Assembly: GCA_944376695.1 (NCBI GenBank)
Contig: CALWDM010000022.1
Location: 1 to 41,557, forward strand
Origin: an uncultured Mediterraneibacter sp.
GTDB lineage: Bacteria > Bacillota > Clostridia > Lachnospirales > Lachnospiraceae
Direction of reading: 5' to 3'
DNA: 41,557 bases
A program made the position numbers and the translations under genes. The notes under the pieces are model-generated. The model did not search any database and had not been told where the DNA came from. It saw only the letters and a list, made by a program, of their open reading frames with translations. Shown piece after piece: positions 33,841-41,451 of this stretch. Within the stretch, counting starts at the first letter, position 1, and every line of letters begins with the position of its first letter.

Positions 33841-34794
33841 TCAGCTTTTTTCTCTGAGCGCCGGCACGGGCACGCTCTCCAGCGCCTGACGGATCAGCTC
33901 TTCCACCCGGATACGCCCCACCTTTGCCTTCATGTTCAGATAAATCCTGTGTCCTGCCACGCAGGGGAAAACCTCCCTCACATCCGCAGGGATCACATAC
34001 TCGCGGCCCTTCATCCATGCGCACGCCTTTGCCATGGCAGTCAGGGCAACCGCTCCCCTGGGGCTGATCCCGAGCTCTGTCCACTCATTCTCCCTGGTCG
34101 CTTTCGCCAGTTCCGCGATATACCGGTAGACACGCTTATGCACAAAGACTTCCGACACTTCCGCCCGCATGTCCAGAAGCTGCGGCGCGTCCAGCACAGG
34201 TTCCGTATCCTCAGCACCTCTGCCTCTTGTCTGCCCTCTCCGCAGGATCTCCATCTCTTCCTCCACCGTGGGATAGCCCATGCTGACACAGATCATGAAA
34301 CGGTCCAGCTGGGATTCCGGGAGGAGCTGGGTTCCCGCCGAGCCCGCCGGATTTTCCGTTGCGATCACGATAAACGGGCTGCCCGTCCTGTGCGTGACCC
34401 CGTCCACTGTCACCTGCTGCTCCTCCATCACTTCCAGAAGGGCGGACTGGGTCTTCGGCGACGTCCGGTTGATCTCATCCGCCAGGAGCAGATTACAGAT
34501 TGCCGCTCCCGGCTGATAGACAAATTGTCCGGTCTCTTTCCTGTAAACCGTAAATCCGGTGAGGTCCGCAGGCAGCACATCCGGCGTAAACTGCACCCGT
34601 TTCACTTCCAGCCCCATGGCCCGGGAAAATGCAAGCGCCATTGTCGTCTTCCCCGTACCGGGGATATCCTCGATCAGGATGTGCCCTCCGGCCAGGATCG
34701 CGGTCATGATCTTTGTCAGGATCTTTCGTTTCCCTACAACCGCTTTTTCCACCTCTTCTATCACACGCTCTGCTTTGTCTCTGTTTTTCTCCAT
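33841..34794 (-). CDS. MoxR-family AAA+ ATPase
   Basis: A 317-residue AAA+ ATPase of the MoxR group. Walker A is DIPGTGKTTMA, Walker B LLADEINRTSPKTQSALLEVMEE, with sensor 1 in IVIATENP and an arginine-finger region in QLDRFMICVSMGYP. Members are thought to remodel or assemble vWA-domain partner proteins, here the DUF58 protein encoded next. ATG at 34794 is chosen for GGGGAG 7 bases upstream; 35 further upstream codons are open but lack a site. First gene of a moxR, DUF58, transglutaminase, GNAT operon, divergent from padR. Confidence 0.93.
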   Translation of the reverse strand: MEKNRDKAERVIEEVEKAVVGKRKILTKIMTAILAGGHILIEDIPGTGKTTMALAFSRAMGLEVKRVQFTPDVLPADLTGFTVYRKETGQFVYQPGAAICNLLLADEINRTSPKTQSALLEVMEEQQVTVDGVTHRTGSPFIVIATENPAGSAGTQLLPESQLDRFMICVSMGYPTVEEEMEILRRGQTRGRGAEDTEPVLDAPQLLDMRAEVSEVFVHKRVYRYIAELAKATRENEWTELGISPRGAVALTAMAKACAWMKGREYVIPADVREVFPCVAGHRIYLNMKAKVGRIRVEELIRQALESVPVPALREKS

Positions 34795-34819
34795 GTTCCG
34801 GCTCCCCTTTTCATCGAGT

Positions 34820-34864
34820 GTACACTGTACCGTCAGTGTACCATACCTCCCGGTGCTCCCGCAA
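34820..34864 (-). promoter_or_regulatory. moxR operon promoter with overlapping palindromic operator
   Basis: Minus-strand -35 TTGCGG (34859-34864), 18-base spacer, extended -10 TGGTACACT (hexamer 34835-34840). The -10 lies inside one arm of a perfect 8-bp inverted repeat, GTACACTG (34820-34827) and CAGTGTAC (34834-34841), with 6 bases between. A bound repressor would cover the -10 and start site. Confidence 0.55.
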
Positions 34865-34892
34865 TGGGATGGTTCCATTATTTTAATAAGTA

Positions 34893-34924
34893 TTGACATT
34901 ATATATTATATAAAATATAATATA
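34893..34924 (+). promoter_or_regulatory. padR operon promoter with A/T palindrome
   Basis: Plus-strand consensus TTGACA (34893-34898), 17-base spacer, TATAAT (34916-34921). A perfect palindrome with 10-bp arms, TATATTATAT (34902-34911) and ATATAATATA (34915-34924), covers the spacer and the -10. A/T palindromes of this kind suit autoregulation by a PadR-type repressor. Confidence 0.7.
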
Positions 34925-34972
34925 CATAAATAAAATATATATTTCAGATCAACATATGAGAGGAATGATGTT

Positions 34973-35293
34973 ATGACGTTTACACTGAACGCTCCCATGA
35001 TGGACTTCCTCGTACTGTCTGTCATAGCCGAGGGCGATGCGTATGGCTATCAGATCAGCCAGATCATCAAAAGGGCATCCAGCACAAAAGATTCCGCCCT
35101 TTACCCGATCCTGAAACGGCTCCAGGAAAGCCGTTTCGTTGTGACCTATGACCAGCAGTACCAGGGACGCAACCGCAAATACTACCGGATCACCCCGGAA
35201 GGAAGGCAGCGGCAGGCAGAGCTCCTGAAAGAATGGGAAGAGTACAAATTCATTATTGACGACATTGTAAAAGGAGGAAACTCAAATGACTAA
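34973..35293 (+). CDS. PadR-family transcriptional regulator
   Basis: A 106-residue winged-helix repressor of the short PadR-s2 type. The helix-turn-helix and wing are recognisable in GDAYGYQISQIIKRASSTKDSALYPILKRLQ and RNRKYYRITPEGRQRQAELLKEWEEY (each key part: SALYPILKRL and KYYRITPEG). The C-terminal helix would serve dimerisation. It likely represses its own operon through the A/T palindrome over the promoter and answers to envelope stress or a small molecule, as in other PadR/DUF1700/DUF4097 operons. GAGAGG lies 9 bases before the ATG. Its end overlaps the DUF1700 gene by 8 bases. Confidence 0.93.
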   Translation: MTFTLNAPMMDFLVLSVIAEGDAYGYQISQIIKRASSTKDSALYPILKRLQESRFVVTYDQQYQGRNRKYYRITPEGRQRQAELLKEWEEYKFIIDDIVKGGNSND

Positions 35294-35882
35294 GACTGAA
35301 TACATGAAAATACTTGCCCGCAGCCTGCGACGTCTTCCAAAGGAGGACTATGACAGGGCGATCGAGTATTTTGAAGAATATTTCGCGGAGGCAGGACCGG
35401 AAAATGAACAGCAGGCTGTCTCCGATCTCGGCAGCCCGGAAGAAGCGGCGAAAGAACTGATCATGGATCTGGCCGCCCAGAATATCAAAGAAAAACCAAA
35501 AACCGTAAAACGCGGCCTGTCCACCCTCTGGATCGCGGTGCTCGCCCTGTGCGCAGCTCCGGTCACCGTCCCCTTTGCCATCTGCACACTGATCGTCCTG
35601 GCAGTCCTTCTTCTCTGCGCAGGGATCGTTTTGTTTGCCGTGGCAGTCTCTGCCATCGCGTTTATCGCTTCAGGGATCCTCTGCTTCTTCGGCGGGATCG
35701 CGGTAATCTTCCACTCCGTGGGCGACGGTCTGTGCAACATCGGCCTCGGGCTCTTTGCCGGCGGGATCGGGATCCTGCTTGTATACGGATCGGTCCTCCT
35801 GTTTCAATGGTGCATCAGAAAAGTATCCGTATCTCTCGGGAAAATGACAAAAGGGGGTAAGAACCATGAAAAAAACAACTAG
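35286..35882 (+). CDS. DUF1700 (HAAS-domain) membrane protein
   Basis: A 198-residue protein. The N-terminal 75 residues form the HAAS helical domain (MTKTEYMKILARSLRRLPKE, then IEYFEEYFAEAG), a signalling module commonly found beside PadR regulators. Four to five hydrophobic helices follow, rich in Ala, Val and Cys. It probably senses or relays a membrane signal, perhaps by binding PadR; that part is inferred from the constant gene partnership. It overlaps padR by 8 bases and the DUF4097 gene by 17 bases. Confidence 0.88.
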   Translation: MTKTEYMKILARSLRRLPKEDYDRAIEYFEEYFAEAGPENEQQAVSDLGSPEEAAKELIMDLAAQNIKEKPKTVKRGLSTLWIAVLALCAAPVTVPFAICTLIVLAVLLLCAGIVLFAVAVSAIAFIASGILCFFGGIAVIFHSVGDGLCNIGLGLFAGGIGILLVYGSVLLFQWCIRKVSVSLGKMTKGGKNHEKNN

Positions 35883-36930
35883 GAATATCCTGATCATCTC
35901 CGCCTGCTGCATGGGCGCGGGTATCCTCGCCGCAGCGGCTGGGATCGCTGCCGGCGGCTGGTTCGGCGTCCAGATCACCCGGGACGGCATCCGCTCCGCC
36001 TCCTCCGAAACCAGGCCGTACATCCTGAAAAAGACAAAGCTGGATGACTTTTCCAGCATAAAGATCCACATCACCTCTGAGGCTGACATCGAATTCCTGC
36101 CGTCTGAGGACGGATCCGCCTACCTGGAATACACTCTGGACGGAACCGGCGCAGAACCTCTGTGGAGCGTTTCCGGCGATACCCTTACCGTCACCCAGAA
36201 AGGGATCCTGTCCGGCGGGATCTTCCTCGATATCGGATCCCTGTCCACCTTTTCTGACTCCGTAGTCCGCCTGTATCTCCCGGAAGGCACCGACTGCTCT
36301 GACGTTGAGATCAGCAGCGATTTCGGCAGCATGGATATCAGCGGCTTCACCGCAGACACACTCACTCTGAACCTGGGGTACGGAGACCTGGACATGAAAA
36401 ACATTCGCACAGACAAAGCCGATATTTATCTGGATTTCGGAGATCTGGACATGGAGGATATCACCTCCAACACCTCGGAGATCGATCTGGATTATGGAAA
36501 TCTAAGCGTAAAAGGATGCAGCTTCACCGACACAGAGATCACCGCCGCTTCCGGCAGTATCGAAACACAGGACACCACCACCGGCACTCTGGTGCTCACC
36601 GCCGAATACGGAGACGCGTCGCTGCAGGGCTTGACAGTCCGCTCGGCAGACCTGACCATAGAATCCGGCAGCCTCTATTTTGCAACCAGCGGCCTCGAGA
36701 CACTGACCGGGGTAAACGAACTCGGGGATACCGTATTCGTACTCAGCGATGCGCAGGACTACTCCTATGACCTTGTGACCGAATTCGGAGAGATCACACT
36801 CTCCGATGACATCCCCGGCAGGCTCTCCTCGCCAGACACGGGGGAAATGAGCTTCACATCAGACGGCGGCAGGGAGAAAACCATCGAATTCACCGCAGAA
36901 TACGGGGATATCCAGGTACACGAGAAGTAA
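35866..36930 (+). CDS. DUF4097 family beta-strand repeat protein
   Basis: A 354-residue protein with a short basic N-terminus, one membrane helix or uncleaved signal (IISACCMGAGILAAAAGIAAG) and an extracellular domain of repeated beta strands. The DUF4097 repeats are clear between about 150 and 260 as LNLGYGDLDMKNI, IYLDFGDLDMEDI and IDLDYGNLSVKGC, roughly 20 residues apart, likely a beta-helix or stacked sheet. Such proteins are found with PadR and DUF1700 in envelope-stress operons; the exact role is unknown. AAAGGGGGT lies before the ATG. The stop is followed at once by a giant palindrome. Confidence 0.9.
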   Translation: MKKTTRNILIISACCMGAGILAAAAGIAAGGWFGVQITRDGIRSASSETRPYILKKTKLDDFSSIKIHITSEADIEFLPSEDGSAYLEYTLDGTGAEPLWSVSGDTLTVTQKGILSGGIFLDIGSLSTFSDSVVRLYLPEGTDCSDVEISSDFGSMDISGFTADTLTLNLGYGDLDMKNIRTDKADIYLDFGDLDMEDITSNTSEIDLDYGNLSVKGCSFTDTEITAASGSIETQDTTTGTLVLTAEYGDASLQGLTVRSADLTIESGSLYFATSGLETLTGVNELGDTVFVLSDAQDYSYDLVTEFGEITLSDDIPGRLSSPDTGEMSFTSDGGREKTIEFTAEYGDIQVHEK

Positions 36931-37347
36931 ATCCTGTATTTGTGGGGGAGCCACCTTGTTGGCGAAACGTCCGAAAACAGTGAAGCGCATGTGTCAAAGA
37001 CGTATTCAGCGCGGGGGCCTTCTGATCGGATGTACGCAGAAAACCGTTCCCCTTTGATGCGCCTTTCGCGGCGGACGGGGATATGGCGACGGTGACTTGG
37101 AATAATCTGATGGTAAGACTTAAAGAAAGGAAGCGTGGCGTTAATTGTCCGGCGGATGCCTGAGGCGGAGCCGAATCTTCCGCCGGACAATTGCTTTTAG
37201 CCATGCTTCCTTTCTTTTACGTCTTTCCCAGATTACGGAACCGGAACCTGAGCCATATCCCTGCCCGCCGCGAAAACACTTTGAATTATATTGACGGTTT
37301 TCGGACGCTAAATTTACAAGGAAGGCTCCCCCACAAATCCAGATTTC
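36931..37347. repeat. Giant imperfect palindrome (branched, about 410 bases) between convergent genes
   Basis: The whole 417-base gap between the DUF4097 and ZIP stops folds on itself. Perfectly paired blocks from outside in: 36938-36952 with 37324-37338 (15 bp); 36954-36959 with 37316-37321 (6); 36968-36978 with 37297-37307 (11); 37064-37074 with 37265-37275 (11); 37078-37087 with 37252-37261 (10); 37122-37134 with 37205-37217 (13); apex 37143-37156 with 37179-37192 (14). The left arm has an extra side stem, 36985-36999 with 37052-37062. No gene is convincing inside. It could be a palindromic non-autonomous mobile element or a structured RNA; both are inference. Confidence 0.9.
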
Positions 37348-38130
37348 CTATCCTAAGGCAACATCCAGCACCATCATGATCACAAACCCCACTGCCACTC
37401 CCACGGTGCTGATATTGGAATGCTCGCCTGTCTGCGCTTCCGGTATCAGTTCTTCTACCACGACATAGATCATTGCTCCTGCAGCAAATGAAAGCAGATA
37501 CGGGAGCAGCGGCACGACAAGTCCGGTCAGAAGGATCGTAATAAACGCCGCGATCGGCTCCACGATCCCTGACAGGGCGCCGTACACAAATGACCGTCTC
37601 TTTGACAGTCCCTGGCTTTTAAGCGGCATGGAAATAATTGCTCCTTCGGGGAAGTTCTGGATCGCGATCCCAATGGAAAGTGCAAAGGCTCCCGCAAGAC
37701 TCATCAGTGTATTGTCTGTAAGCACGCCCGCAAATGTCACGCCGACAGCCATCCCTTCCGGGATATTGTGCAGAGTGACCGCAAGGACAAGCATAGTCGT
37801 TTTTTTTAAATGGGCGGGAACGCCCTCTGGTTTCTCTTCCGTATAATGCAGGTGCGGAGTCAGTGTATCGAGAACAAGCAGGAAACCCATTCCCAGCAGG
37901 AAACCCACAGCGGGCGGAAACCACGCAGCGCCTCCCTCCTGCTCCGCCATATCAATAGCCGGTATCAGAAGAGACCAGACGGATGCAGCCATCATCACAC
38001 CGGAAGCAAATCCAAGCAGCAGCTTTTCCAGCCGTCTGTCCATCTCCTTTTTCATAAAAAATACCATTGCCGAGCCCAATGCAGTCCCGGCAAATGGTAT
38101 CAATATCCCGAGCAGAGTATTCTGATTCAT
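37348..38130 (-). CDS. ZIP-family metal transporter
   Basis: A 260-residue protein of the ZIP (ZupT/GufA-like) family with about eight membrane helices. The metal-path motifs are HNIPEGMAVGV in helix 4 and NFPEGAIISMPL in helix 5; the cytoplasmic loop after helix 3 carries a short His stretch (TLTPHLHYTEE). It should import zinc, or iron or manganese, down its gradient. ATG follows GGAGGG by 5 bases. Single-gene unit with a good promoter; its stop borders the giant palindrome. Confidence 0.93.
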   Translation of the reverse strand: MNQNTLLGILIPFAGTALGSAMVFFMKKEMDRRLEKLLLGFASGVMMAASVWSLLIPAIDMAEQEGGAAWFPPAVGFLLGMGFLLVLDTLTPHLHYTEEKPEGVPAHLKKTTMLVLAVTLHNIPEGMAVGVTFAGVLTDNTLMSLAGAFALSIGIAIQNFPEGAIISMPLKSQGLSKRRSFVYGALSGIVEPIAAFITILLTGLVVPLLPYLLSFAAGAMIYVVVEELIPEAQTGEHSNISTVGVAVGFVIMMVLDVALG

Positions 38131-38182
38131 ATTTTCCCTCCATTGGCGTATTCTGTTTGCCGGTAATTTTTATCGATATCTT

Positions 38183-38212
38183 ATCATATGCACTTCGGAG
38201 AAAAATTGTCAA
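38183..38212 (-). promoter_or_regulatory. Promoter of the ZIP transporter gene
   Basis: Minus-strand -35 TTGACA (38207-38212), 18-base spacer, -10 TATGAT (38183-38188). No obvious Zur or Fur box is seen. Confidence 0.7.
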
Positions 38213-38304
38213 CACTTTACAGATCCCCTCTGCCATAGACTGAGTATTCCCTGTTTCCCTCCGATGTATTACTGAAACACTCATTTGTCTCTTCCATTCC
38301 ATGA

Positions 38305-38979
38305 TCACAGAGCGATTTCCCGGATACTCTTTCCGGTCAGGAATTCATTGACCGCACAGCTCTTTGCCCTGTCATATTCTTCAAAGGCCATTCTCGCGCC
38401 GGCAGGGTCGCTGTACACCTTCCAATATCCGATCATCAGATATTTCTTCCCCGCATTTTCAATAAAACCTTTCACATCATTCAGCGGATATCCGAGAAAT
38501 ACTCCGATCTCATGCGGAAACCCCATTCCTTTCCGGGCAAACTGCCTGATCCGGTTCGTCAGGCGTGCAAGTATCCTGTCCACGCCTCTGTCCGTATATC
38601 CGTACTTCTGTATCAGTTCATGGACTTCAGGCTGCCGAAGGTATTTTTTCATCTCTTCCGGCCGGTAAAACAGGACAAGGCATCTGCCATCCGAATTGGA
38701 AAGTCTGCAGTACGAGATATCCATATCCAAAAATATCTCCGAAAGCCAGTCATAAAGACCGGCATCAACCGATATCACACAGGATACTTTAAGACCTTTC
38801 AAAAACGGAGCGCACTGCAGGACAATCTGAAATCCCAGCCGCAGCCTCTGGTCATTGTTTTTCAGAAAATATGACAGTACTTCTGCTGACATAACGCCGC
38901 CGGATTTTCGGGAATTACTTTCATCAACTGCTGTGATATCATATTCCGATCCCTTTTTCGATATAGTAAATGAGAACAT
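38305..38979 (-). CDS. DUF3793 family protein
   Basis: A 224-residue soluble protein recognised as DUF3793, a family of unknown function frequent in Clostridia and often near iron or flavodoxin genes. The family block FPHEIGVFLGYPLNDVKGFIENAG followed by YLMIGYWKVYSDP is well kept (key parts HEIGVFLGYPL and GYWKVY). The N-terminal half matches less conserved text with Cys-rich strands. It has no visible partner here; the ZIP gene downstream is separated by a promoter. The start at 38979 lies 160 bases from the divergent P-loop gene. Confidence 0.8.
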   Translation of the reverse strand: MFSFTISKKGSEYDITAVDESNSRKSGGVMSAEVLSYFLKNNDQRLRLGFQIVLQCAPFLKGLKVSCVISVDAGLYDWLSEIFLDMDISYCRLSNSDGRCLVLFYRPEEMKKYLRQPEVHELIQKYGYTDRGVDRILARLTNRIRQFARKGMGFPHEIGVFLGYPLNDVKGFIENAGKKYLMIGYWKVYSDPAGARMAFEEYDRAKSCAVNEFLTGKSIREIAL

Positions 38980-39091
38980 TTCTCACATTCCCCTCCTTTA
39001 AGAAATCAGACTATAAGATCAGTATTTCTGATTCTTGCAAATGTTATAGGCAGATTGCTCAAAAAATTTTATTTTTTTATCTATTTTTTAG

Positions 39092-39120
39092 TTGTTCCCT
39101 ACATAAATATGGTGTATAAT
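39092..39120 (+). promoter_or_regulatory. Promoter of the small P-loop protein gene
   Basis: Plus-strand -35 TTGTTC (39092-39097), 17-base spacer, perfect -10 TATAAT (39115-39120), in an A/T-rich stretch. Confidence 0.7.
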
Positions 39121-39180
39121 GGGTTTAACATTTGAGAGGTGAAAGTCTCAAACAATAATTACATAAAGGAGAGATTCGCC

Positions 39181-39603
39181 ATGGTAAATTTAGTAACAGG
39201 TCCAAGAGGCAGTGGAAAGACACAGAAAATGATCGACCTTGCAAACGAAAAGGTCAAGACGTCTAACGGAAATGTAGTTTTGATCAAGAAGAGCCCGAAG
39301 GATACATACACTGTGGACTTTAACATCCGCGTGATCCGTATGGCAGATTATCCAGATATCCTTACACTTGAAGAATTCGTAGGTTTCCTTTACGGCATGG
39401 CGGCCGGCAACCATGATATCGAAGCAGTTTTTATCGACAGCGTGTTAAAACAGGCAAACATTACCCTTGAAAGCCTTGCAGCTTTCCTCCAGAAATTAAA
39501 CAAGATTTCCACTGAAAACAATATCGATTTCTATCTCAGCGTCAGCGCAGAGAAGAAAGATATTCCCGGTATAGATTCCCATGACTGCAATGTGATATGC
39601 TGA
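39181..39603 (+). CDS. Small P-loop NTPase-like protein of unknown function
   Basis: A 140-residue soluble protein starting MVNLVTGPRGSGKTQKM, a clear Walker A at residues 7-14. A hydrophobic strand ending in Asp (IEAVFIDSVLK) is a fitting Walker B. The rest alternates strands and helices like a minimal RecA/thymidine-kinase-type P-loop fold; there is no lid or other motif that fixes a reaction. ATG at 39181 has AAAGGAG 9 bases upstream; a longer frame from 39139 lacks a site. It stands alone between its own promoter and a strong terminator, and its codon use is unusually A/T-rich for this window, which could mean high expression or a different origin. Confidence 0.8.
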   Translation: MVNLVTGPRGSGKTQKMIDLANEKVKTSNGNVVLIKKSPKDTYTVDFNIRVIRMADYPDILTLEEFVGFLYGMAAGNHDIEAVFIDSVLKQANITLESLAAFLQKLNKISTENNIDFYLSVSAEKKDIPGIDSHDCNVIC

Positions 39604-39645
39604 CCCAGGGAAAAACTCTGACACAAACAGGCTTTCGCCTGAAAA

Positions 39646-39687
39646 AGGAAGTACAGTCCGCTGCGGCGGACTGCACTTCCTCTTTTT
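39646..39687 (+). terminator. Bidirectional terminator between convergent genes
   Basis: A 16-bp stem with one mismatch (39646-39661 with 39666-39681), TGCG loop, T runs on both strands (plus 39683-39687; minus TTTTTC). It serves the P-loop gene and the convergent membrane protein gene. A smaller GNRA-type hairpin on the minus strand lies at 39628-39641. Confidence 0.88.
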
Positions 39688-39698
39688 ATGCTGTCATA

Positions 39699-41330
39699 CT
39701 ATTCTGTTTTTTCTGAAGTCTCTCTGCTTATCCCCTCTACAGACAGGACAGTATTGCTCTTCTCACCTTCTTTATATTCAATGCGAACCTCGTCTCCCGC
39801 ATCATAGCGGATGATATCGATGAAATCCACAACCGGTATATCAAAGATGGCATCTGAACCTTCCACCATGATATAGTAATGTGAATTACCGTCCACGACT
39901 CCCTGGGCGATCTTTGTGATCCGCGCGGTGATCGTCTCTACATCCCGGGTATCCTCCGGCGTCTGCTTGATTCCGTTTTCATACATCAGAGTGTTATAAT
40001 TTTCCTCGCATTGGCTCACTGTATCTCCGATCGCTACGATCTGGTATTTCTGCACATTTACCATCGCATACTTCTTCACCAGCCCCGCATCATCCTTCAG
40101 AGCGATAAAATACGTCGGCTCTCCGGAAATATTGAGCAGAAGCGGAAATGTGGCGACATATTGCAGATTCTGTACCTGACCTTCCGCGGACGACATCGCC
40201 GATGCTTCCGTCGCGCCTTCAACCTCATAGAACCGCGTCTCCATCGTACGCTGGTTCATGAGCACAAATCCCACATTGGACTGATCGCCTGTGATCGATG
40301 TGACTCCCGTATAGACCCACACATCGTCATCGATCGCAAGGTAATTATATCCGTCCGTTGTGTGCAGGCAGTCCTTCTGCCCGAGCACACTGTTGAAAAA
40401 CCCGTGCTTCAATGTCCCGTAATAATCATACAGCTGGACAAGAAGGTCCGCGGAATAAGCCCGGTCGATCCACTGAGGCGCATCCTCGATCGCGTAATCC
40501 TGAGTCTCGCCGGTAATGGCATTGCACAGCACTACGCGCCCGATCGTCTCGCCGCCGAACAGACCAATGTTAAACTTCTTTACCGGGCAGATCCAGTACG
40601 GTACTCCCTCCTCATCCACCTCAAAACTGAGATTATTAAAAATATACGTCGGATATTTAAATCTGAGATGACGGTAGATATTTCTGTTAAAGTGGTCGCT
40701 CGTCGTATACTTCATACCTTCCTCCAGCTTAACGAGCTCCGTATTCTGGGTAGCCATATCGATTTTAATATAAGCAGGGATTCCCTCTCCCTGGTTCGTG
40801 AACCATTTGATCAGGCTTGCATATTTCAGCGGGGATACCCTGACCGGCCGGTCCTGGTAGTTGATCTGTGAATACAGGCTGTCTACTTCAAACTGCGACA
40901 CCATATCCACCATGCTCCCCATCTTTCTGTCCCCCAGAAGCTCTGCGGAATCCTTGTCTAGAAGGGGGATCTGGTCAAAGGACAGTTCTTCGATATCCGT
41001 TGTAAACTCCCTTGTCTCTACAGTCATTAACTGCTGGTACTTCTTCGCATTTACGATCGGAGATGACAAAAGCGCTCCCACAAGATACACGATCACGATA
41101 AGGCCGGTCAGACCGAGTATCGCTTTCAGCCCTTTTGACTCCTTGAGTTCATACCTGTTCAGATTTTTCTTTCTGACAAAGACCAGCGCCGCCAGGAGGC
41201 CAAACAGGAACAGGAACACCCAGAATTCTGTAGAATGGATATTGACCGCCGGCAGAGCCACATAGTAATAGAGTCCCAGCGCTGCAATGACCAGAAGAAC
41301 GAGCAGCAGTTTTGTTCTGATTTTTTTCAT
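39699..41330 (-). CDS. Three-helix membrane protein with large extracytoplasmic domain, unknown function
   Basis: A 543-residue protein that I do not recognise with confidence. Three membrane helices lie near residues 7-25, 32-50 and 66-88; the remaining 450 residues should face outward and are mostly beta-rich, with aromatic, acidic text (YWICPVKKFNIGLFGG, YLAIDDDVWVYTGVTSI). The alternation of short helices and strands around the phrases on converting or updating values recalls PepSY-type domains, but that is a guess. The C-terminal 80 residues form a small acidic beta domain. ATG at 41330 has AAAGGA upstream; the longer frame lacks a site. It is a single-gene unit. Confidence 0.75.
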   Translation of the reverse strand: MKKIRTKLLLVLLVIAALGLYYYVALPAVNIHSTEFWVFLFLFGLLAALVFVRKKNLNRYELKESKGLKAILGLTGLIVIVYLVGALLSSPIVNAKKYQQLMTVETREFTTDIEELSFDQIPLLDKDSAELLGDRKMGSMVDMVSQFEVDSLYSQINYQDRPVRVSPLKYASLIKWFTNQGEGIPAYIKIDMATQNTELVKLEEGMKYTTSDHFNRNIYRHLRFKYPTYIFNNLSFEVDEEGVPYWICPVKKFNIGLFGGETIGRVVLCNAITGETQDYAIEDAPQWIDRAYSADLLVQLYDYYGTLKHGFFNSVLGQKDCLHTTDGYNYLAIDDDVWVYTGVTSITGDQSNVGFVLMNQRTMETRFYEVEGATEASAMSSAEGQVQNLQYVATFPLLLNISGEPTYFIALKDDAGLVKKYAMVNVQKYQIVAIGDTVSQCEENYNTLMYENGIKQTPEDTRDVETITARITKIAQGVVDGNSHYYIMVEGSDAIFDIPVVDFIDIIRYDAGDEVRIEYKEGEKSNTVLSVEGISRETSEKTE

Positions 41331-41422
41331 TTTCTTTCCTTTCCTCCGCGCCCTCGAAAGCGCGGACCGCCAGGGCGCCTCCGCCAGTATCCGGGCATCC
41401 CTGATGCATAAATAACACGGCA

Positions 41423-41451
41423 ATTATAGCACTTTTAACCATAAAACACAA
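41423..41451 (-). promoter_or_regulatory. Promoter of the three-helix membrane protein gene
   Basis: Minus-strand -35 TTGTGT (41446-41451), 17-base spacer, perfect -10 TATAAT (41423-41428). Upstream, ATTGTA-GGAT-TACAAT (41480-41495) is a palindrome and TTACAA recurs at 41503-41508, possibly an operator for this gene or for one beyond the window edge. Confidence 0.68.
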
